Source: Comamonas testosteroni ATCC 11996 (GTDB lineage Bacteria; Pseudomonadota; Gammaproteobacteria; Burkholderiales; Burkholderiaceae_C). Taken from it: DNA of 64,000 bases. Within the stretch, counting starts at the first letter, position 1; every line of letters starts with the position of its first letter. The translations under genes were made by a program, and so were the position numbers. This document shows positions 1 through 8,695 of the stretch, one piece after another. The DNA lies in NCBI RefSeq assembly GCF_000241525.1, contig NZ_AHIL01000043.1:434001-498000 (forward strand), in the 5' to 3' direction. The notes beneath the pieces were generated by a model, which was given only the letters and a program-made list of their open reading frames with translations, made no database searches and was not told where the DNA came from.

Positions 1-293
1 GCGCCAATGTGCTGGAGATCAAGGGCGGAGCACTGACCGGCGGCCTGGTGGAGCAAGCCTGGGGCGATATCTGCGACGGTGCGGAAAAGCGCCGTACCCT
101 GCTGGAAGTGGCCTCGCTGATCGGCATCGATGCCAGCCAGTGCATTGCCGTCGGCGACGGCAGCAACGACATTCCCATGATGCAGGCGGCCGGTCTGTCT
201 GTGGCCTTCCACGCCAAGCCGCGCGTGCGCAACGAGGCCAAGGTCGCCATCAACGAAGGCGGCCTGGATCGCCTGCTGGAAGTGCTCCGCTAG
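1..293 (+). CDS. serB: Phosphoserine phosphatase, C-terminal part (cut by window start)
   Basis: Last step of serine biosynthesis: hydrolysis of O-phosphoserine in the cytoplasm. The frame is already open at base 3 (A-N-V-L-E-I-K-G-G), so the true start lies before the window. The visible 96 or so residues hold the end of a HAD-family domain: the motif IAVGDGSNDIPMMQAAG carries the paired Asp residues that bind Mg2+, followed by a typical SerB tail (AFHAKPRVRNEAKVAIN). A strong hairpin terminator follows directly. The family assignment is from recognised motifs; other HAD phosphatases are less likely because of the SerB-like tail. Confidence 0.9.
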   Translation, partial: ANVLEIKGGALTGGLVEQAWGDICDGAEKRRTLLEVASLIGIDASQCIAVGDGSNDIPMMQAAGLSVAFHAKPRVRNEAKVAINEGGLDRLLEVLR

Positions 294-317
294 TCTGAGA
301 CAGATTCACCCAGCACC

Positions 318-355
318 AAGCCGCAGTCCCTGCTCCCGGGGACTGCGGCTTTTTT
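318..355 (+). terminator. Intrinsic terminator after serB
   Basis: AAGCCGCAGTCCC pairs with GGGACTGCGGCTT across a short loop, followed by a run of six T. It lies 25 bases after the serB stop. Confidence 0.85.
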
Positions 356-436
356 GCGTGCGCTGAGGCGCGGCATTTCTCTGCGGCTTTGCTAAAGTGC
401 CATGCATCTTCCTCAACCCGGTCGAAAGGTCAGAGC

Positions 437-994
437 ATGAGCCAACTCAGAATCGCCGTCATCGTGGGCAGCCTCAGCAAGCAGTCCATCAACCGCCAGC
501 TCGCCCAGGGCCTGGCCGCACTCATGCAGGACAAGGCCGAGTTCGAATTCATCGATATCAGTCGCCTGCCGGTCTACAACCGCGACTTCGACAACACCCC
601 CGATTTCAAGCCCTTCGACGAGCTCAAGCCCCTGATTCGCGCCAGCAACGGCGTTCTGTTCGTGACGCCCGAATACAACCGCTCCATCCCCGCATCGCTC
701 AAGAACGTGCTCGATGGTCTGAGCCGTCCCTATGGCCAATCCGTCTGGGCAGGACTGCCGGCCGCCGTGATCGGCAGCTCGCCCGGCGCGGCCGCAACCG
801 CCATGGCCCAGCAGCACCTGCGCAATGTACTGGTGTCGCTGGACATGCCCACCCTGCCCCAGCCCGAGGGCTTTGTGCGCTGGTCCGACACGCTGCTCGA
901 CGCCGACGGCAAGATCGGCCAGGGCAGTCATGACTTCCTCGTCAAGTACATGACACGCTTTCTGGACTGGGTGCAGTTGCACCAGAAGCGCTAA
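437..994 (+). CDS. NADPH-dependent FMN reductase (ChrR/YieF-like quinone or chromate reductase family)
   Basis: A 185-residue flavodoxin-fold oxidoreductase, probably cytoplasmic, that would use NAD(P)H and bound FMN to reduce quinones or similar acceptors. The N-terminus (RIAVIVGSLSKQSINRQLA) is the FMN phosphate-binding loop. The central PEYNRSIPASLKNVLDGLSR is the family signature, and a third loop GSSPGAAA also fits. The ATG at 437 is chosen because AAAGG lies 7 bases before it and the conserved beta-strand starts there; an upstream in-frame start at 389 adds only non-conserved residues. The family is clear, the physiological substrate is not. Confidence 0.85.
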   Translation: MSQLRIAVIVGSLSKQSINRQLAQGLAALMQDKAEFEFIDISRLPVYNRDFDNTPDFKPFDELKPLIRASNGVLFVTPEYNRSIPASLKNVLDGLSRPYGQSVWAGLPAAVIGSSPGAAATAMAQQHLRNVLVSLDMPTLPQPEGFVRWSDTLLDADGKIGQGSHDFLVKYMTRFLDWVQLHQKR

Positions 995-1308
995 AGCGAT
1001 TTCCCTCTGATTCGATAGCATGCCCCGCTTACGCTTCAGGCGCTGCGGGGCGCTTCATGACTATTTCCCTGCATTGAAGACTGCTGGAACTTTTGCGCGT
1101 GCAGACTGTTCCTACAATAGCGTGCGGCCTCATACATCACACAACATCCGGCCGCCAGGGTCTGAGCCCTGTCCTTTTACGGACAGTTTCAGTTCAGCAC
1201 CTTGAAAATCCACCCATTGACTTTAAATACCATAGCAAGCAAGTCTGATGCGACAAGAGTCGCAAGGCATGCTGGTTGCCTGCATCCTTGAGAAGCAGAC
1301 GGCCATCT
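995..1308. other. Intergenic stretch, 314 bases
   Basis: No convincing gene, RNA or terminator seen. Short open frames here lack a ribosome-binding site and coding character. It must hold the promoter of the exported protein that starts at 1309. Confidence 0.4.
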
Positions 1309-1827
1309 ATGACAACCATGACTGGAAACCAATTCGTGAAGACTTCGTACCGTGCTGCTGCCTCCGTGATTGCTATCGCCATCGCATCGCTGACCGTGCC
1401 TTCCCTGGCTCAGGCCAAGCGCATGGGCAGCAGCAAGTCCGTTCGCCCTGCCAGCATCGGCAGCAAGGCGCCCGCTCAGCCCGCACCCGTGGCTCCTGCC
1501 GCCGCCCCCAAGGCTGCTGCACCGGCCACACCAGCAGCCCCCGCCGCGGCAGCAGCTCCTGCGGCCGCTCCCGCAGCTGCAGCGGCTCCTGCCGCTCGTG
1601 GCTCCGGCATGATGGGCACCATGGCAGGTGCTGCCGTTGGCGCCGTGGCCGGCACCATGGCTGGCAATGCCATTGCCGGCGCCATGGGTGGCGGCGACAA
1701 GGAAGCCGAAGCCAAGAAGGCCAAGGAAGAAGAGGCCAAGAAGGCTGAAGCGGAAGCCGCCGCTCTGCAAAAGAAGCTGGACGAAGCCAAGGCCAAGGCG
1801 GAAGCCGCACGCGCAGCTGTCAAGTAA
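1309..1827 (+). CDS. Exported Ala/Pro-rich protein with glycine-zipper segment and charged C-terminal helix
   Basis: Function unknown. The 172-residue product starts with a Sec signal peptide (basic start, hydrophobic ASVIAIAIASLTVPSLAQA, likely cut after AQA), then an Ala/Pro-rich linker. A glycine-zipper stretch follows (GMMGTMAGAAVGAVAGTM then AGNAIAGAM), of the type found in outer-membrane or membrane-inserting small proteins. The C-terminus is a highly charged Lys/Glu/Ala helix, probably a coiled coil. The ATG at 1309 is chosen because it puts the signal peptide at the N-terminus; a second ATG at 1318 is possible. A perfect hairpin terminator follows. Low-complexity composition makes homology calls unsafe. 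Confidence 0.7.
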   Translation: MTTMTGNQFVKTSYRAAASVIAIAIASLTVPSLAQAKRMGSSKSVRPASIGSKAPAQPAPVAPAAAPKAAAPATPAAPAAAAAPAAAPAAAAAPAARGSGMMGTMAGAAVGAVAGTMAGNAIAGAMGGGDKEAEAKKAKEEEAKKAEAEAAALQKKLDEAKAKAEAARAAVK

Positions 1828-1875
1828 TCAACAGGCCTTGTTGCCGCTAGGCACACCGGGCCTGCGGCCACTGTC

Positions 1876-1904
1876 AAAAAGGGATGCACCTGCATCCCTT
1901 TTTT
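1876..1904. terminator. Bidirectional intrinsic terminator
   Basis: AAAAAGGGATGCA and TGCATCCCTTTTTT form an almost perfect hairpin with a two-base centre, A-rich on the left and T-rich on the right. It can end both the gene at 1309-1827 and the converging minus-strand iron operon. Confidence 0.85.
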
Positions 1905-2031
1905 GCATCCTTTTTCGTCACGCTCTGCATGATTTTGTGCCACCCGGCACACGCAAGATGAAGGACCACAGCCATGCACCATGAGCTGGCCGTGGCCGCC
2001 GATGCCGGCCTCCGCCGCGATCTCAGGCGCG

Positions 2032-2373
2032 CTAGACAGCGGCCATGATCGCTGCAGCCGCAGCCAGAATGCAGGCAGCCACAGCGACCCATCGGGCAGC
2101 GATGCTGATCAGGGCAACGACGAGCAATGCGCCCGCCGATAGCCAGCCCAACCATGCCACAACGCCTACGGACCAGCCCCAGGCCTGTACGCAGGGCATG
2201 ACCGCCGCAGCCAGCAGCCCCGCTCCCACTGCGCGCAGCAGCCCTGCTCGCGCCGCAGAGATCTCCATGGCAGCCGTGAGCTGCTCGTGGTGGCGCTCCA
2301 TGGCAAACGCCAGCGCCGCCATGCCCGCAAAGCTCAGCGCAAACGCCAGCCACGATGCTTGCAAGACATTCAT
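2032..2373 (-). CDS. DUF3325 family small membrane protein (iron-uptake operon)
   Basis: A 113-residue hydrophobic protein with about four predicted membrane spans (for example SWLAFALSFAGMAALAFAM and ALLVVALISIAARWVAV). It matches my memory of the DUF3325 family, which is found behind PepSY-type membrane proteins and siderophore receptors. The start (MNVLQASW, 2373) overlaps the stop of the PepSY gene as ATGA, so the two are translationally coupled. Biochemical role unknown; context suggests an accessory of ferric-siderophore handling at the inner membrane. Confidence 0.75.
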   Translation of the reverse strand: MNVLQASWLAFALSFAGMAALAFAMERHHEQLTAAMEISAARAGLLRAVGAGLLAAAVMPCVQAWGWSVGVVAWLGWLSAGALLVVALISIAARWVAVAACILAAAAAIMAAV

Positions 2374-4049
2374 GCTCCCACCTCCATCTTGCCCTTTGAA
2401 ACCGGGCTTTCCGAACGGGCGCTGCGGCGCCGCAGATAACGCCAGGCCCAGGCTGCAAGCAATCCCATAGCCATGGCGCTCAGCTCCACCCCTGCGCTCT
2501 CCCAATCGCCGCGAGCGATCTGCGCAGGCAGACTGTCACCGACCGTGATCCAGTTCAGCAGCGGCAGCAGCAGGCATAACAGGGCCAGCAGGCCCAGTTG
2601 CTCCTGCCATGCCGCGGCGGGCGCACGCACCAGGGCATGCAGCAGCGCCAGACTCCAGAGCCCAAAGAACACCGCCAGCTCCCAGTTCGCTCTATGGGAC
2701 AGCCCGACGGGAACCAGGCGGTTGGCCCACAGATAGCCGATGCAGCCCAGACTCAGACCCGCGATGGCCGCCACATTGAGCCCTTCGACGAGCCGGTACA
2801 CGCGCGCCGTGGCGCTGCCGAACTCGCCAGCCTGCCGGCCCAGATGCTTGTTGCGACGCTTGACCATGAACAGGATTGCCCCGGTTGCCATCATGGCGCT
2901 GCCCGCCAGCCCGCAGAGGAAATACAGCCACTTGAGCGGCTGACCGCCGAACTCCACCTGGTGCAGACTGCCTATCAACGACTTGGCCATGGAGGCGTCA
3001 CCACCGTCCACCTCGCCAGGCTGGCGCAGCCTCAGCACCTCGGCTGTCGCCGCCGAAAACATCACCATGCCGGTCGACGAGTTCAGGCGCTGCTGCATTT
3101 CCTCGTCGCTGTTCCAGCCGTAGACACCGATGCGCGCCGCCACGTCACCGGGGTTGTCCACGACCACGGCCCGCACAGGCTGTCCCATCAGTTCCTGACC
3201 GCGCCGGGCAAACGGCTCCAGATCCGGAACAGCCATGACCTTGCCCGATCGCTCAGGCCTGTCCGACTCGTTGAGCGCCACCACATAGGAGCGCAGCCCC
3301 TGACTGCCGGTACCAAAATAGGCCGCAATGCCGGCCGGCATCAAGGTCGAGGCGGAGATGGCAATCCCCGTATAGGCAATCATGACCTGAAACGGCAGCG
3401 TCAGCACCGCCACCGCATTGTGGGCATCCAGCCAACTGCGCTGCCCCTTGCGAGCACGAAAGGTGAAGAAATCCTTGAAGATGCGCCTGTGCGTGATGAC
3501 CCCGCTGAGCAGCGCCACCAGCATGGCCATGCCCGCAATGCCGACCACCCAGAGTCCTGCCTGCCCTGCATGCAGCCGATAGTGGAAATCCACGAAATGG
3601 TGACCGCCCTGGGTGGCGCGCACGACGCCACGAGCTGGGTCTCTGACCAGCGGCTGGCCGGTGGCGGAATCCAGCTGGGCCGAGGCGTACTGGTGCTTTT
3701 CATCGAACCAGTAGACACGCAGGTCGCCGGCGCCCTCGGCATCCGAAGGCCATAGCTCCCACATCTCGGCCCCCGGATGGTGTTTTTCCATATAGGCCAA
3801 GCCCCAGGCCAGGCGCTGGCCCAGATCACCCCCACGCTGGCCGGAAGCACGGGCGGCCGCCTGCTCCTGGGCGTGATGCTCGGGTGTCATCCAGTGGGAG
3901 ATGGGCTCCTCGAAGACCGCCAGCGTCCCCGTGAAAAAGACCGCGAACAGCAACCAGGAAAACCACAGGCCGCACCAGGTGTGCAGCCAGGCCTGGGCCT
4001 GGCGAAAACCGCCCTGGCCTGCTCCGCCCGCATTTTTACGCTCGGCCAT
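2370..4049 (-). CDS. PepSY-associated transmembrane protein, probable inner-membrane ferric-siderophore reductase
   Basis: The 559-residue protein begins with a cytoplasmic segment and a helix (WCGLWFSWLLFAVFFTGTLA) followed by a large periplasmic PepSY region, as in the PepSY-TM/PiuB family. Further helices lie near residues 140-165 (GLWVVGIAGMAMLVALLSG), 190-220 and in the last third. Family members sit next to TonB receptors and are thought to release or reduce iron from siderophores; that role is inferred. The start MAERKNAG at 4049 is chosen because it lies two bases after the DUF3649 stop; an upstream open extension is only overlap with that gene. Confidence 0.8.
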   Translation of the reverse strand: MAERKNAGGAGQGGFRQAQAWLHTWCGLWFSWLLFAVFFTGTLAVFEEPISHWMTPEHHAQEQAAARASGQRGGDLGQRLAWGLAYMEKHHPGAEMWELWPSDAEGAGDLRVYWFDEKHQYASAQLDSATGQPLVRDPARGVVRATQGGHHFVDFHYRLHAGQAGLWVVGIAGMAMLVALLSGVITHRRIFKDFFTFRARKGQRSWLDAHNAVAVLTLPFQVMIAYTGIAISASTLMPAGIAAYFGTGSQGLRSYVVALNESDRPERSGKVMAVPDLEPFARRGQELMGQPVRAVVVDNPGDVAARIGVYGWNSDEEMQQRLNSSTGMVMFSAATAEVLRLRQPGEVDGGDASMAKSLIGSLHQVEFGGQPLKWLYFLCGLAGSAMMATGAILFMVKRRNKHLGRQAGEFGSATARVYRLVEGLNVAAIAGLSLGCIGYLWANRLVPVGLSHRANWELAVFFGLWSLALLHALVRAPAAAWQEQLGLLALLCLLLPLLNWITVGDSLPAQIARGDWESAGVELSAMAMGLLAAWAWRYLRRRSARSESPVSKGKMEVGA

Positions 4050-4051
4050 GC

Positions 4052-4342
4052 TCAAGCACCTCCAGCCAGCCAGGCCGAGACGCCCGCCAGCACGACGCTG
4101 GGCAGCAGCAGCCCCAGCCAGACGCGGCCCGGCGACACCGGCGAGAAGGCCCAGATCACGGCCAGAACATACACAGCGAAACTCCACAGCATGCCCGCCA
4201 GCACCGACTCGGCACGCGGCTCGGACAGGACCGTCGCCAGGAATACGGCCAGGGCGCTGGCCAGCAGATAGCCACCCAGGACGGCGGCCAGCAGCCGGGA
4301 CAGGACGCTGCTGCCCACAAAGCGTAGAAAGAATGGAGTCAT
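4052..4342 (-). CDS. DUF3649 family small membrane protein
   Basis: A 96-residue protein with three hydrophobic helices (VLGGYLLASALAVFLATVL, MLWSFAVYVLAVIWAF and LLLPSVVLAGVSAWLA). The order TonB receptor, DUF3649, PepSY protein, DUF3325 is a recurrent iron-uptake arrangement. The ATG at 4342 is taken for the usual family length, but its ribosome-binding site is weak and an in-frame start at about 4440 (MTLFGFSF) remains possible. It ends two bases before the PepSY gene, so the three small genes form one unit. Function unknown. Confidence 0.65.
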   Translation of the reverse strand: MTPFFLRFVGSSVLSRLLAAVLGGYLLASALAVFLATVLSEPRAESVLAGMLWSFAVYVLAVIWAFSPVSPGRVWLGLLLPSVVLAGVSAWLAGGA

Positions 4343-4627
4343 GACATAAGGAAAGAGATGGAGGCCCTGGACAGCCCGGGGCGAAGCAAGCCGCAAGGCC
4401 CTTTCTCTATGTATGACAAACGAAAACCCGAAAAGGGTCATCCGCGCCGCGCCCTGGCACAGGCCGGCCCGAGCAGCAGTGCCGCAGCGACGCGTGCTTG
4501 CCGCCGCCAGCCCGCACAGGGCTTTGGCTGAACTAGGGCAGGGCGGGCCAGCAACAGCCCGCCTGGCGCGCCTCCGCACTCAGGCAGAAGTGGCTGGCGG
4601 ACTCGAGGACCCGAGTACTGCCAGCCC

Positions 4628-7069
4628 TCAGAAGTCGTAGCGCATGCCCACATTCACGCTGCGCGGTGCACCCCAGGTGTAGTAGAGGCCACCCAGACTG
4701 CTGACGCCGGCAAAGTATTTCTTGTCCAGCAGATTGTTCACGTTCAGGCTCAGCGACAGATGCTTGTCGACCTGGTAGCGGGCCATCAGATCCAGCACGG
4801 CATAGGACTGCTGGGCCAGTGTGTTGTGGCTGTCGCTGGTCGAGGTCTTGCTTTGCCAGCGAGTCGCAGCCCCCAGCGTCAGACCGCGCAGCGCGCCGCC
4901 TTCGAAGCGGTAGGTGCTGCCCAGCTTAAGCTGGTACTTGGGGTATTGGCTGGAGCTGGTCAGCGAGCTGTTTTGCTGCACCAGACTGCCCTGCACCTGC
5001 CAGCCGCGCGCCAGCTCGCCCGACAGCTCCAGCTCCCAGCCGCGCCGCGTGGCGCCGCTGACGGCACGGTAGGCCATGTCGCCGCCAGGCGTGAAGCTGC
5101 CTGTCTCCTCGGCCGAGTTGTCGGTCTTCATCCAGAAGTGAGCGATGCTGGCGTTGAGCCGCTTGTCGAAGAACTCGCCCTTGGCCCCGACCTCATAGGT
5201 CTTGCCTTGCTCGGGATCGAGGGTACGCCCCTGTTCATCCTGGGCGCTTTGCGGCTTGAAGATGGTCGCGTAGCTGCCGTACAGCGAGACCTGGGGATGC
5301 ACTTCGTAGACCAGGCCGGCATAGGGCGTGGTGACGGTCTCGCGCATATCGTAGTTCCACCAGGTGGGCGTCACGTCATGCTGGCGGTACTGCGTCACGC
5401 GCATGCCGGCTATCAGCTGCAGCGGATCTGCCAGGCGGAAGCGCCCTGCCGTATAGGCATACTGCTGACGCTGGTTGAAGACATGGCGGTCATAGTTCCA
5501 GTTGCGGAAATCGGGCTGCGCCAGCGCACCACCGCCCTGGGCATAGCTCAGGCCCAGATTGGCCAGAGGTACGTTCTTGGAGCTGCCGTAGAGCAAGCCG
5601 CTGTGGTAGCGCGACACACCCACGCCGGCCAACAGCTCGTGCGTGCGTCCCAGCAAGGTGAAAGGGCCTTTGACATCGAGATTGACCGACCAGTTGCGGT
5701 TTTCCACGTCCTGCCACGGCAGATAGGCAGCGGTTGTGCTGTTCCAGAGGTAGCCCAGCGTCATGTCGTCCATCTTCACGCTCTGATGGAAGAACTTCAG
5801 GGTTGCCGTCCAATCATGGGCCAGACGCTGCTCCACGCTGCCGAACAGCTCGGTGCTTTCCTGTTCATAGCCCGACCAGGGCGCACCGTTATTGAACGAG
5901 CGCGGCATCAGCCCCACTTCGGCACCCGCTGCGGTGTAGCGCTGGATGGGTCGGGTCGTGCCAAAGCCGCGTGCCTCGCGCTGACGCAGCGTGATGCCCA
6001 GATTCAGCAGGGTATCGGGCGTGAGGTCGGCCTCCAGCGTGCCGAACAGCATCTTGCTGTTGCTCTTTTCGTTGTCGCGAAAGCTGCCCGCATCTGTCAT
6101 GGACGCAACCACGCGGCCGCGCAGCGTCCCCGCCTCGTTGAGCGAGCCGCTTATATCGGCCTGCGCACGGTAGGTATCCCAGCTGCCGGCATTGGCGCGC
6201 GCACTGGCCTGGAACTCACGCGTGGGACGCTTGCGGATCAGATTGACGGTGGCGCCATAGCCGCCTTTGCCGACAACCAGTCCCGACGAGCCTTTGAGAA
6301 CCTCGACACGGTCCATCTCCGCCATATCGTCCAACGCATACATGGTGCTGGTGACGAAGTACCAGCCATTGCTGAGCTGGGACATGCCGTCGACCTGCAG
6401 GTTCACCTCCGAGCCGCGGGCCTGGAAGTCCGTCGCGTTGTTCTGGCGATAGACGCCAATGCCCGGCGTCTGCTCCAGCACATCTGCCAGTGTCTCCAGC
6501 TTGAAGTCGTCCATCCGCTGGCGTGTCATCACGCTCACCGACTGCGGCGTCTCGCGCAGAGTCAGGCCCAGGCCCGTAGCCGTGCGGCTGGGCCCCGTCT
6601 GGGTGTAGCTGCCCGTGCCTTCCGTGGTGCCGCTGCGCTCGGCCTGGGCCGTGACGCGCACCTCCGACAGGGTGCTGCCCTCCTCACTCGAGACGGGCGC
6701 CACTGCCTGCCTTTGCAGGGTATAGCTGCCGCCAGGACGCGACACCAGCTCCAGCCCGCTGCCAGCCAGCAAGCGCTGCAGTGCCTCGCGCGGCGTAAAG
6801 CTGCCGGAAAGCACCGGGCTTTGCCGGCCTTGTGTGAGCGCAGGATCGAACGACAGTGCCATGCCGGCCGTAGCCGCCACCTCGGACAGCACCCGGCCCA
6901 GCGGTCCTGCTTCTATCCGGTAGGCCTGAGCCTGCCCGGCTGCAGGCTGCTCGGCCGCCTGTACGGCGGTCGCTGCCAGCGCCCAGCCCAGCAAGGCAAG
7001 CTGCGCGGCGCGCGCAACGGGGCTGAATACAGGATTCGATAGGGAACGGGAGGCCATGGAAGCAGGCAT
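4628..7069 (-). CDS. TonB-dependent siderophore receptor with N-terminal signalling (STN) domain
   Basis: Outer-membrane receptor of 813 residues for an iron-siderophore complex. A signal peptide ends near VQAAEQ. The STN domain at residues 45-120 (YRIEAGPLGRVLSEVAATAG, then LTQGRQSPVLSGSFTPREAL) is the segment that talks to FecR-type anti-sigma factors. A TonB box region and the plug domain follow (TPQSVSVMTRQRMDDF, DRVEVLKGSSGLVVGKGG), then a 22-strand barrel ending in Phe (NVGMRYDF). The start at 7069 has AAAGGA 9 bases upstream. It lies directly downstream of fecI/fecR-like genes, so ligand binding should induce its own transcription. The siderophore is not predictable. Confidence 0.92.
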   Translation of the reverse strand: MPASMASRSLSNPVFSPVARAAQLALLGWALAATAVQAAEQPAAGQAQAYRIEAGPLGRVLSEVAATAGMALSFDPALTQGRQSPVLSGSFTPREALQRLLAGSGLELVSRPGGSYTLQRQAVAPVSSEEGSTLSEVRVTAQAERSGTTEGTGSYTQTGPSRTATGLGLTLRETPQSVSVMTRQRMDDFKLETLADVLEQTPGIGVYRQNNATDFQARGSEVNLQVDGMSQLSNGWYFVTSTMYALDDMAEMDRVEVLKGSSGLVVGKGGYGATVNLIRKRPTREFQASARANAGSWDTYRAQADISGSLNEAGTLRGRVVASMTDAGSFRDNEKSNSKMLFGTLEADLTPDTLLNLGITLRQREARGFGTTRPIQRYTAAGAEVGLMPRSFNNGAPWSGYEQESTELFGSVEQRLAHDWTATLKFFHQSVKMDDMTLGYLWNSTTAAYLPWQDVENRNWSVNLDVKGPFTLLGRTHELLAGVGVSRYHSGLLYGSSKNVPLANLGLSYAQGGGALAQPDFRNWNYDRHVFNQRQQYAYTAGRFRLADPLQLIAGMRVTQYRQHDVTPTWWNYDMRETVTTPYAGLVYEVHPQVSLYGSYATIFKPQSAQDEQGRTLDPEQGKTYEVGAKGEFFDKRLNASIAHFWMKTDNSAEETGSFTPGGDMAYRAVSGATRRGWELELSGELARGWQVQGSLVQQNSSLTSSSQYPKYQLKLGSTYRFEGGALRGLTLGAATRWQSKTSTSDSHNTLAQQSYAVLDLMARYQVDKHLSLSLNVNNLLDKKYFAGVSSLGGLYYTWGAPRSVNVGMRYDF

Positions 7070-7123
7070 GAAAGACAGTCCTTTGGAAGCAAAAATGAGT
7101 GGTTCACCTTGCTTGCCAAACAA

Positions 7124-7129
7124 CTTTCC
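7124..7129 (-). promoter_or_regulatory. Possible ECF-type -35 element of the TonB receptor gene
   Basis: On the minus strand GGAAAG occurs 55 bases before the receptor start, resembling the GGAAAT -35 element of FecI-type promoters. No firm -10 sequence is visible, so this is a weak suggestion. Confidence 0.25.
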
Positions 7130-7179
7130 AGAAAGTCTCACCTTCGTGCATTTTTTTAGAAGATGCCTTGCTTGTGAAC

Positions 7180-8142
7180 TCAGCGGGCCGCCACCGTGAC
7201 CCAATAACCCTGCCAACGCCGGTGCACCGTCACGGCATAGGTTTCGACCAGCATGGCCAAGGCCCGGTCGGTATCGGCTAAGGGGTACGCACCCGAAACT
7301 TTGATGGACACCGCCTCCGGGGCACAGTGCAGCAGGCCGGGCCGGTAACGCGACAGCTGGGCACAGACTTCTGCCATGGGCATGGCATCCGCCACCAGCA
7401 TGCCGTGCACCCAGGCCAGTTGCTGCGGCCCTGCCGTCTGCAGCTCCCCTGCGCCCAGCGCAGTCAACCTAGCCCAGTTGCCCGCGGGCACCACCAGCGC
7501 GGGCCGGGAGGCTCCGAGTAATGTGACTTCGACCGCACCCTGGGTTACGGCCAGATCCACGAATTTGCCTTCGCTGCTCTGCTGTACCGAAAAGCGTGTG
7601 CCCAGTGCCCGCAGGCGCCCCACGGCCGTCTCAACCAGCAACGGCCGGTCCACGCCGCTGGGATCGGCGGCAGTTTCCAGCAGGATCGAGCCCCGGTGCA
7701 GATGTATCAGGCGCTGATGAGCATCAAACCGGATATCGACAGCCGTTCCTGTATCCAGCAGCAAACGGCTGCCATCGGCCAATGTCACGAGGCGCTGCTC
7801 GCCCGTGACAGTACGCAGATCGGCTGCCCATCCCTGCTGCTGTGCCACACGCCAGCTCATCCAGCCACCAGGCACGGCGGCCAGCAAAACAGCCAACTTG
7901 GCCACTGCGGCCCGTCGGCTGCGACGCTGCGATCGGCCCAGCGCCGGCATGGCCAGCGCCGGCGGTAACCCTCCCAGCTTGTCCATCAGCCGCTCGGCCC
8001 GCATCCAGGCGCCTTCATGGGCGGGACTGGCCTGGCGCCAGCGCTCGAAGGCGACGCTTTCGGCAGCCGTCAGGCCTTCATCGTTCAGGCGGACCAGCCA
8101 GTCCGCAGCTTCGTCCAGCAAACGTGCATCCATTGCAGTCAT
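7180..8142 (-). CDS. FecR family anti-sigma/regulatory protein
   Basis: A 320-residue inner-membrane regulator that relays the state of the TonB receptor to the ECF sigma factor. The N-terminal DUF4880-like region (ARLLDEAADWLVRLNDEGL) is cytoplasmic. A single membrane helix lies near residues 85-105 (AKLAVLLAAVPGGWMSW). The periplasmic FecR domain follows (TVTGEQRLVTLADGSRLLLD) and a C-terminal STN-like part. The start at 8142 overlaps the sigma gene stop as ATGA; an ATG at 8133 is an alternative. The gene order sigma, FecR, receptor is the classic surface-signalling set. Confidence 0.9.
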   Translation of the reverse strand: MTAMDARLLDEAADWLVRLNDEGLTAAESVAFERWRQASPAHEGAWMRAERLMDKLGGLPPALAMPALGRSQRRSRRAAVAKLAVLLAAVPGGWMSWRVAQQQGWAADLRTVTGEQRLVTLADGSRLLLDTGTAVDIRFDAHQRLIHLHRGSILLETAADPSGVDRPLLVETAVGRLRALGTRFSVQQSSEGKFVDLAVTQGAVEVTLLGASRPALVVPAGNWARLTALGAGELQTAGPQQLAWVHGMLVADAMPMAEVCAQLSRYRPGLLHCAPEAVSIKVSGAYPLADTDRALAMLVETYAVTVHRRWQGYWVTVAAR

Positions 8143-8645
8143 TCCATCAGCGCCAGACACTGCCTGAAAGCCTGGGCCATGTAACGCTTGACGCTGGTCA
8201 GCGACACGCCCAGCTGCAAGGCGATATCGTCGTACTTCATGTCCTCCAGCTGTGAAAGCAAAAAAGTGCGTCGTACCAGCGGCGGCAAGGCATCAAGCAT
8301 GGCATCTATCTCATGCAGGGCCTCCAGCACCAGGGCCCGGTGCTCAGGCGACGGCGCTTCAGGTTCGGGCAAGAGGGCCAGAGCCTCCAGATAGGCACGC
8401 TCCAGCGCCTGCCGCCGGCACCAGTTGACCAGTACCCCTTTGGCCACTGTGGTCAGATAAGCGCGCGGCGACTCTATGCGCGGCGGCTCGCGCACGCCCA
8501 GGATTCGGACAAAAGTGTCTTGCGTCAGATCTGCTGCATCAAAGGCATTGCCCACCTTTCGGCGCAACCAGCCCTGCAACCAACCGTGATGATCTGTGTA
8601 AAGCGCGGCGACTTCACGATGGGAGGCTGTTTCGACAACGGGCAT
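8139..8645 (-). CDS. ECF RNA polymerase sigma factor, FecI-like
   Basis: A 168-residue extracytoplasmic-function sigma factor. Sigma region 2 is at residues 10-75 (LYTDHHGWLQGWLRRKVGN, AADLTQDTFVRIL) and region 4 at 105-160 (LPPLVRRTFLLSQLEDMKYD, IALQLGVSLTSVKRYMAQ). It should direct RNA polymerase to the promoter of the adjacent TonB receptor when released by the FecR protein. A Fur-box-like palindrome lies 36 bases upstream of the ATG, which fits iron-repressed expression. Confidence 0.92.
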   Translation of the reverse strand: MPVVETASHREVAALYTDHHGWLQGWLRRKVGNAFDAADLTQDTFVRILGVREPPRIESPRAYLTTVAKGVLVNWCRRQALERAYLEALALLPEPEAPSPEHRALVLEALHEIDAMLDALPPLVRRTFLLSQLEDMKYDDIALQLGVSLTSVKRYMAQAFRQCLALME

Positions 8646-8680
8646 GGTGCAATGGGGATAGATCTCAAACAGACCTCAAA

Positions 8681-8695
8681 TGATATCAATTCTCA
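8681..8695 (-). promoter_or_regulatory. Fur-box-like operator upstream of the sigma factor gene
   Basis: TGATATCAATTCTCA matches the 7-1-7 Fur consensus TGATAATNATTATCA at 11 of 14 informative positions. It sits 36 bases before the sigma gene start, where a repressor would overlap the promoter. Confidence 0.65.

Noticed and set aside
4542-4563. GGCGGGC / GCCCGCC hairpin between receptor and DUF3649 genes as a terminator
   Set aside because: No T-run on the minus strand; at most a pausing structure.
4760-7042. Long open frame (about 760 codons) on the plus strand over the TonB receptor gene
   Set aside because: Antisense shadow in GC-rich sequence; no domain, no ribosome-binding site, and the minus-strand receptor is clear.
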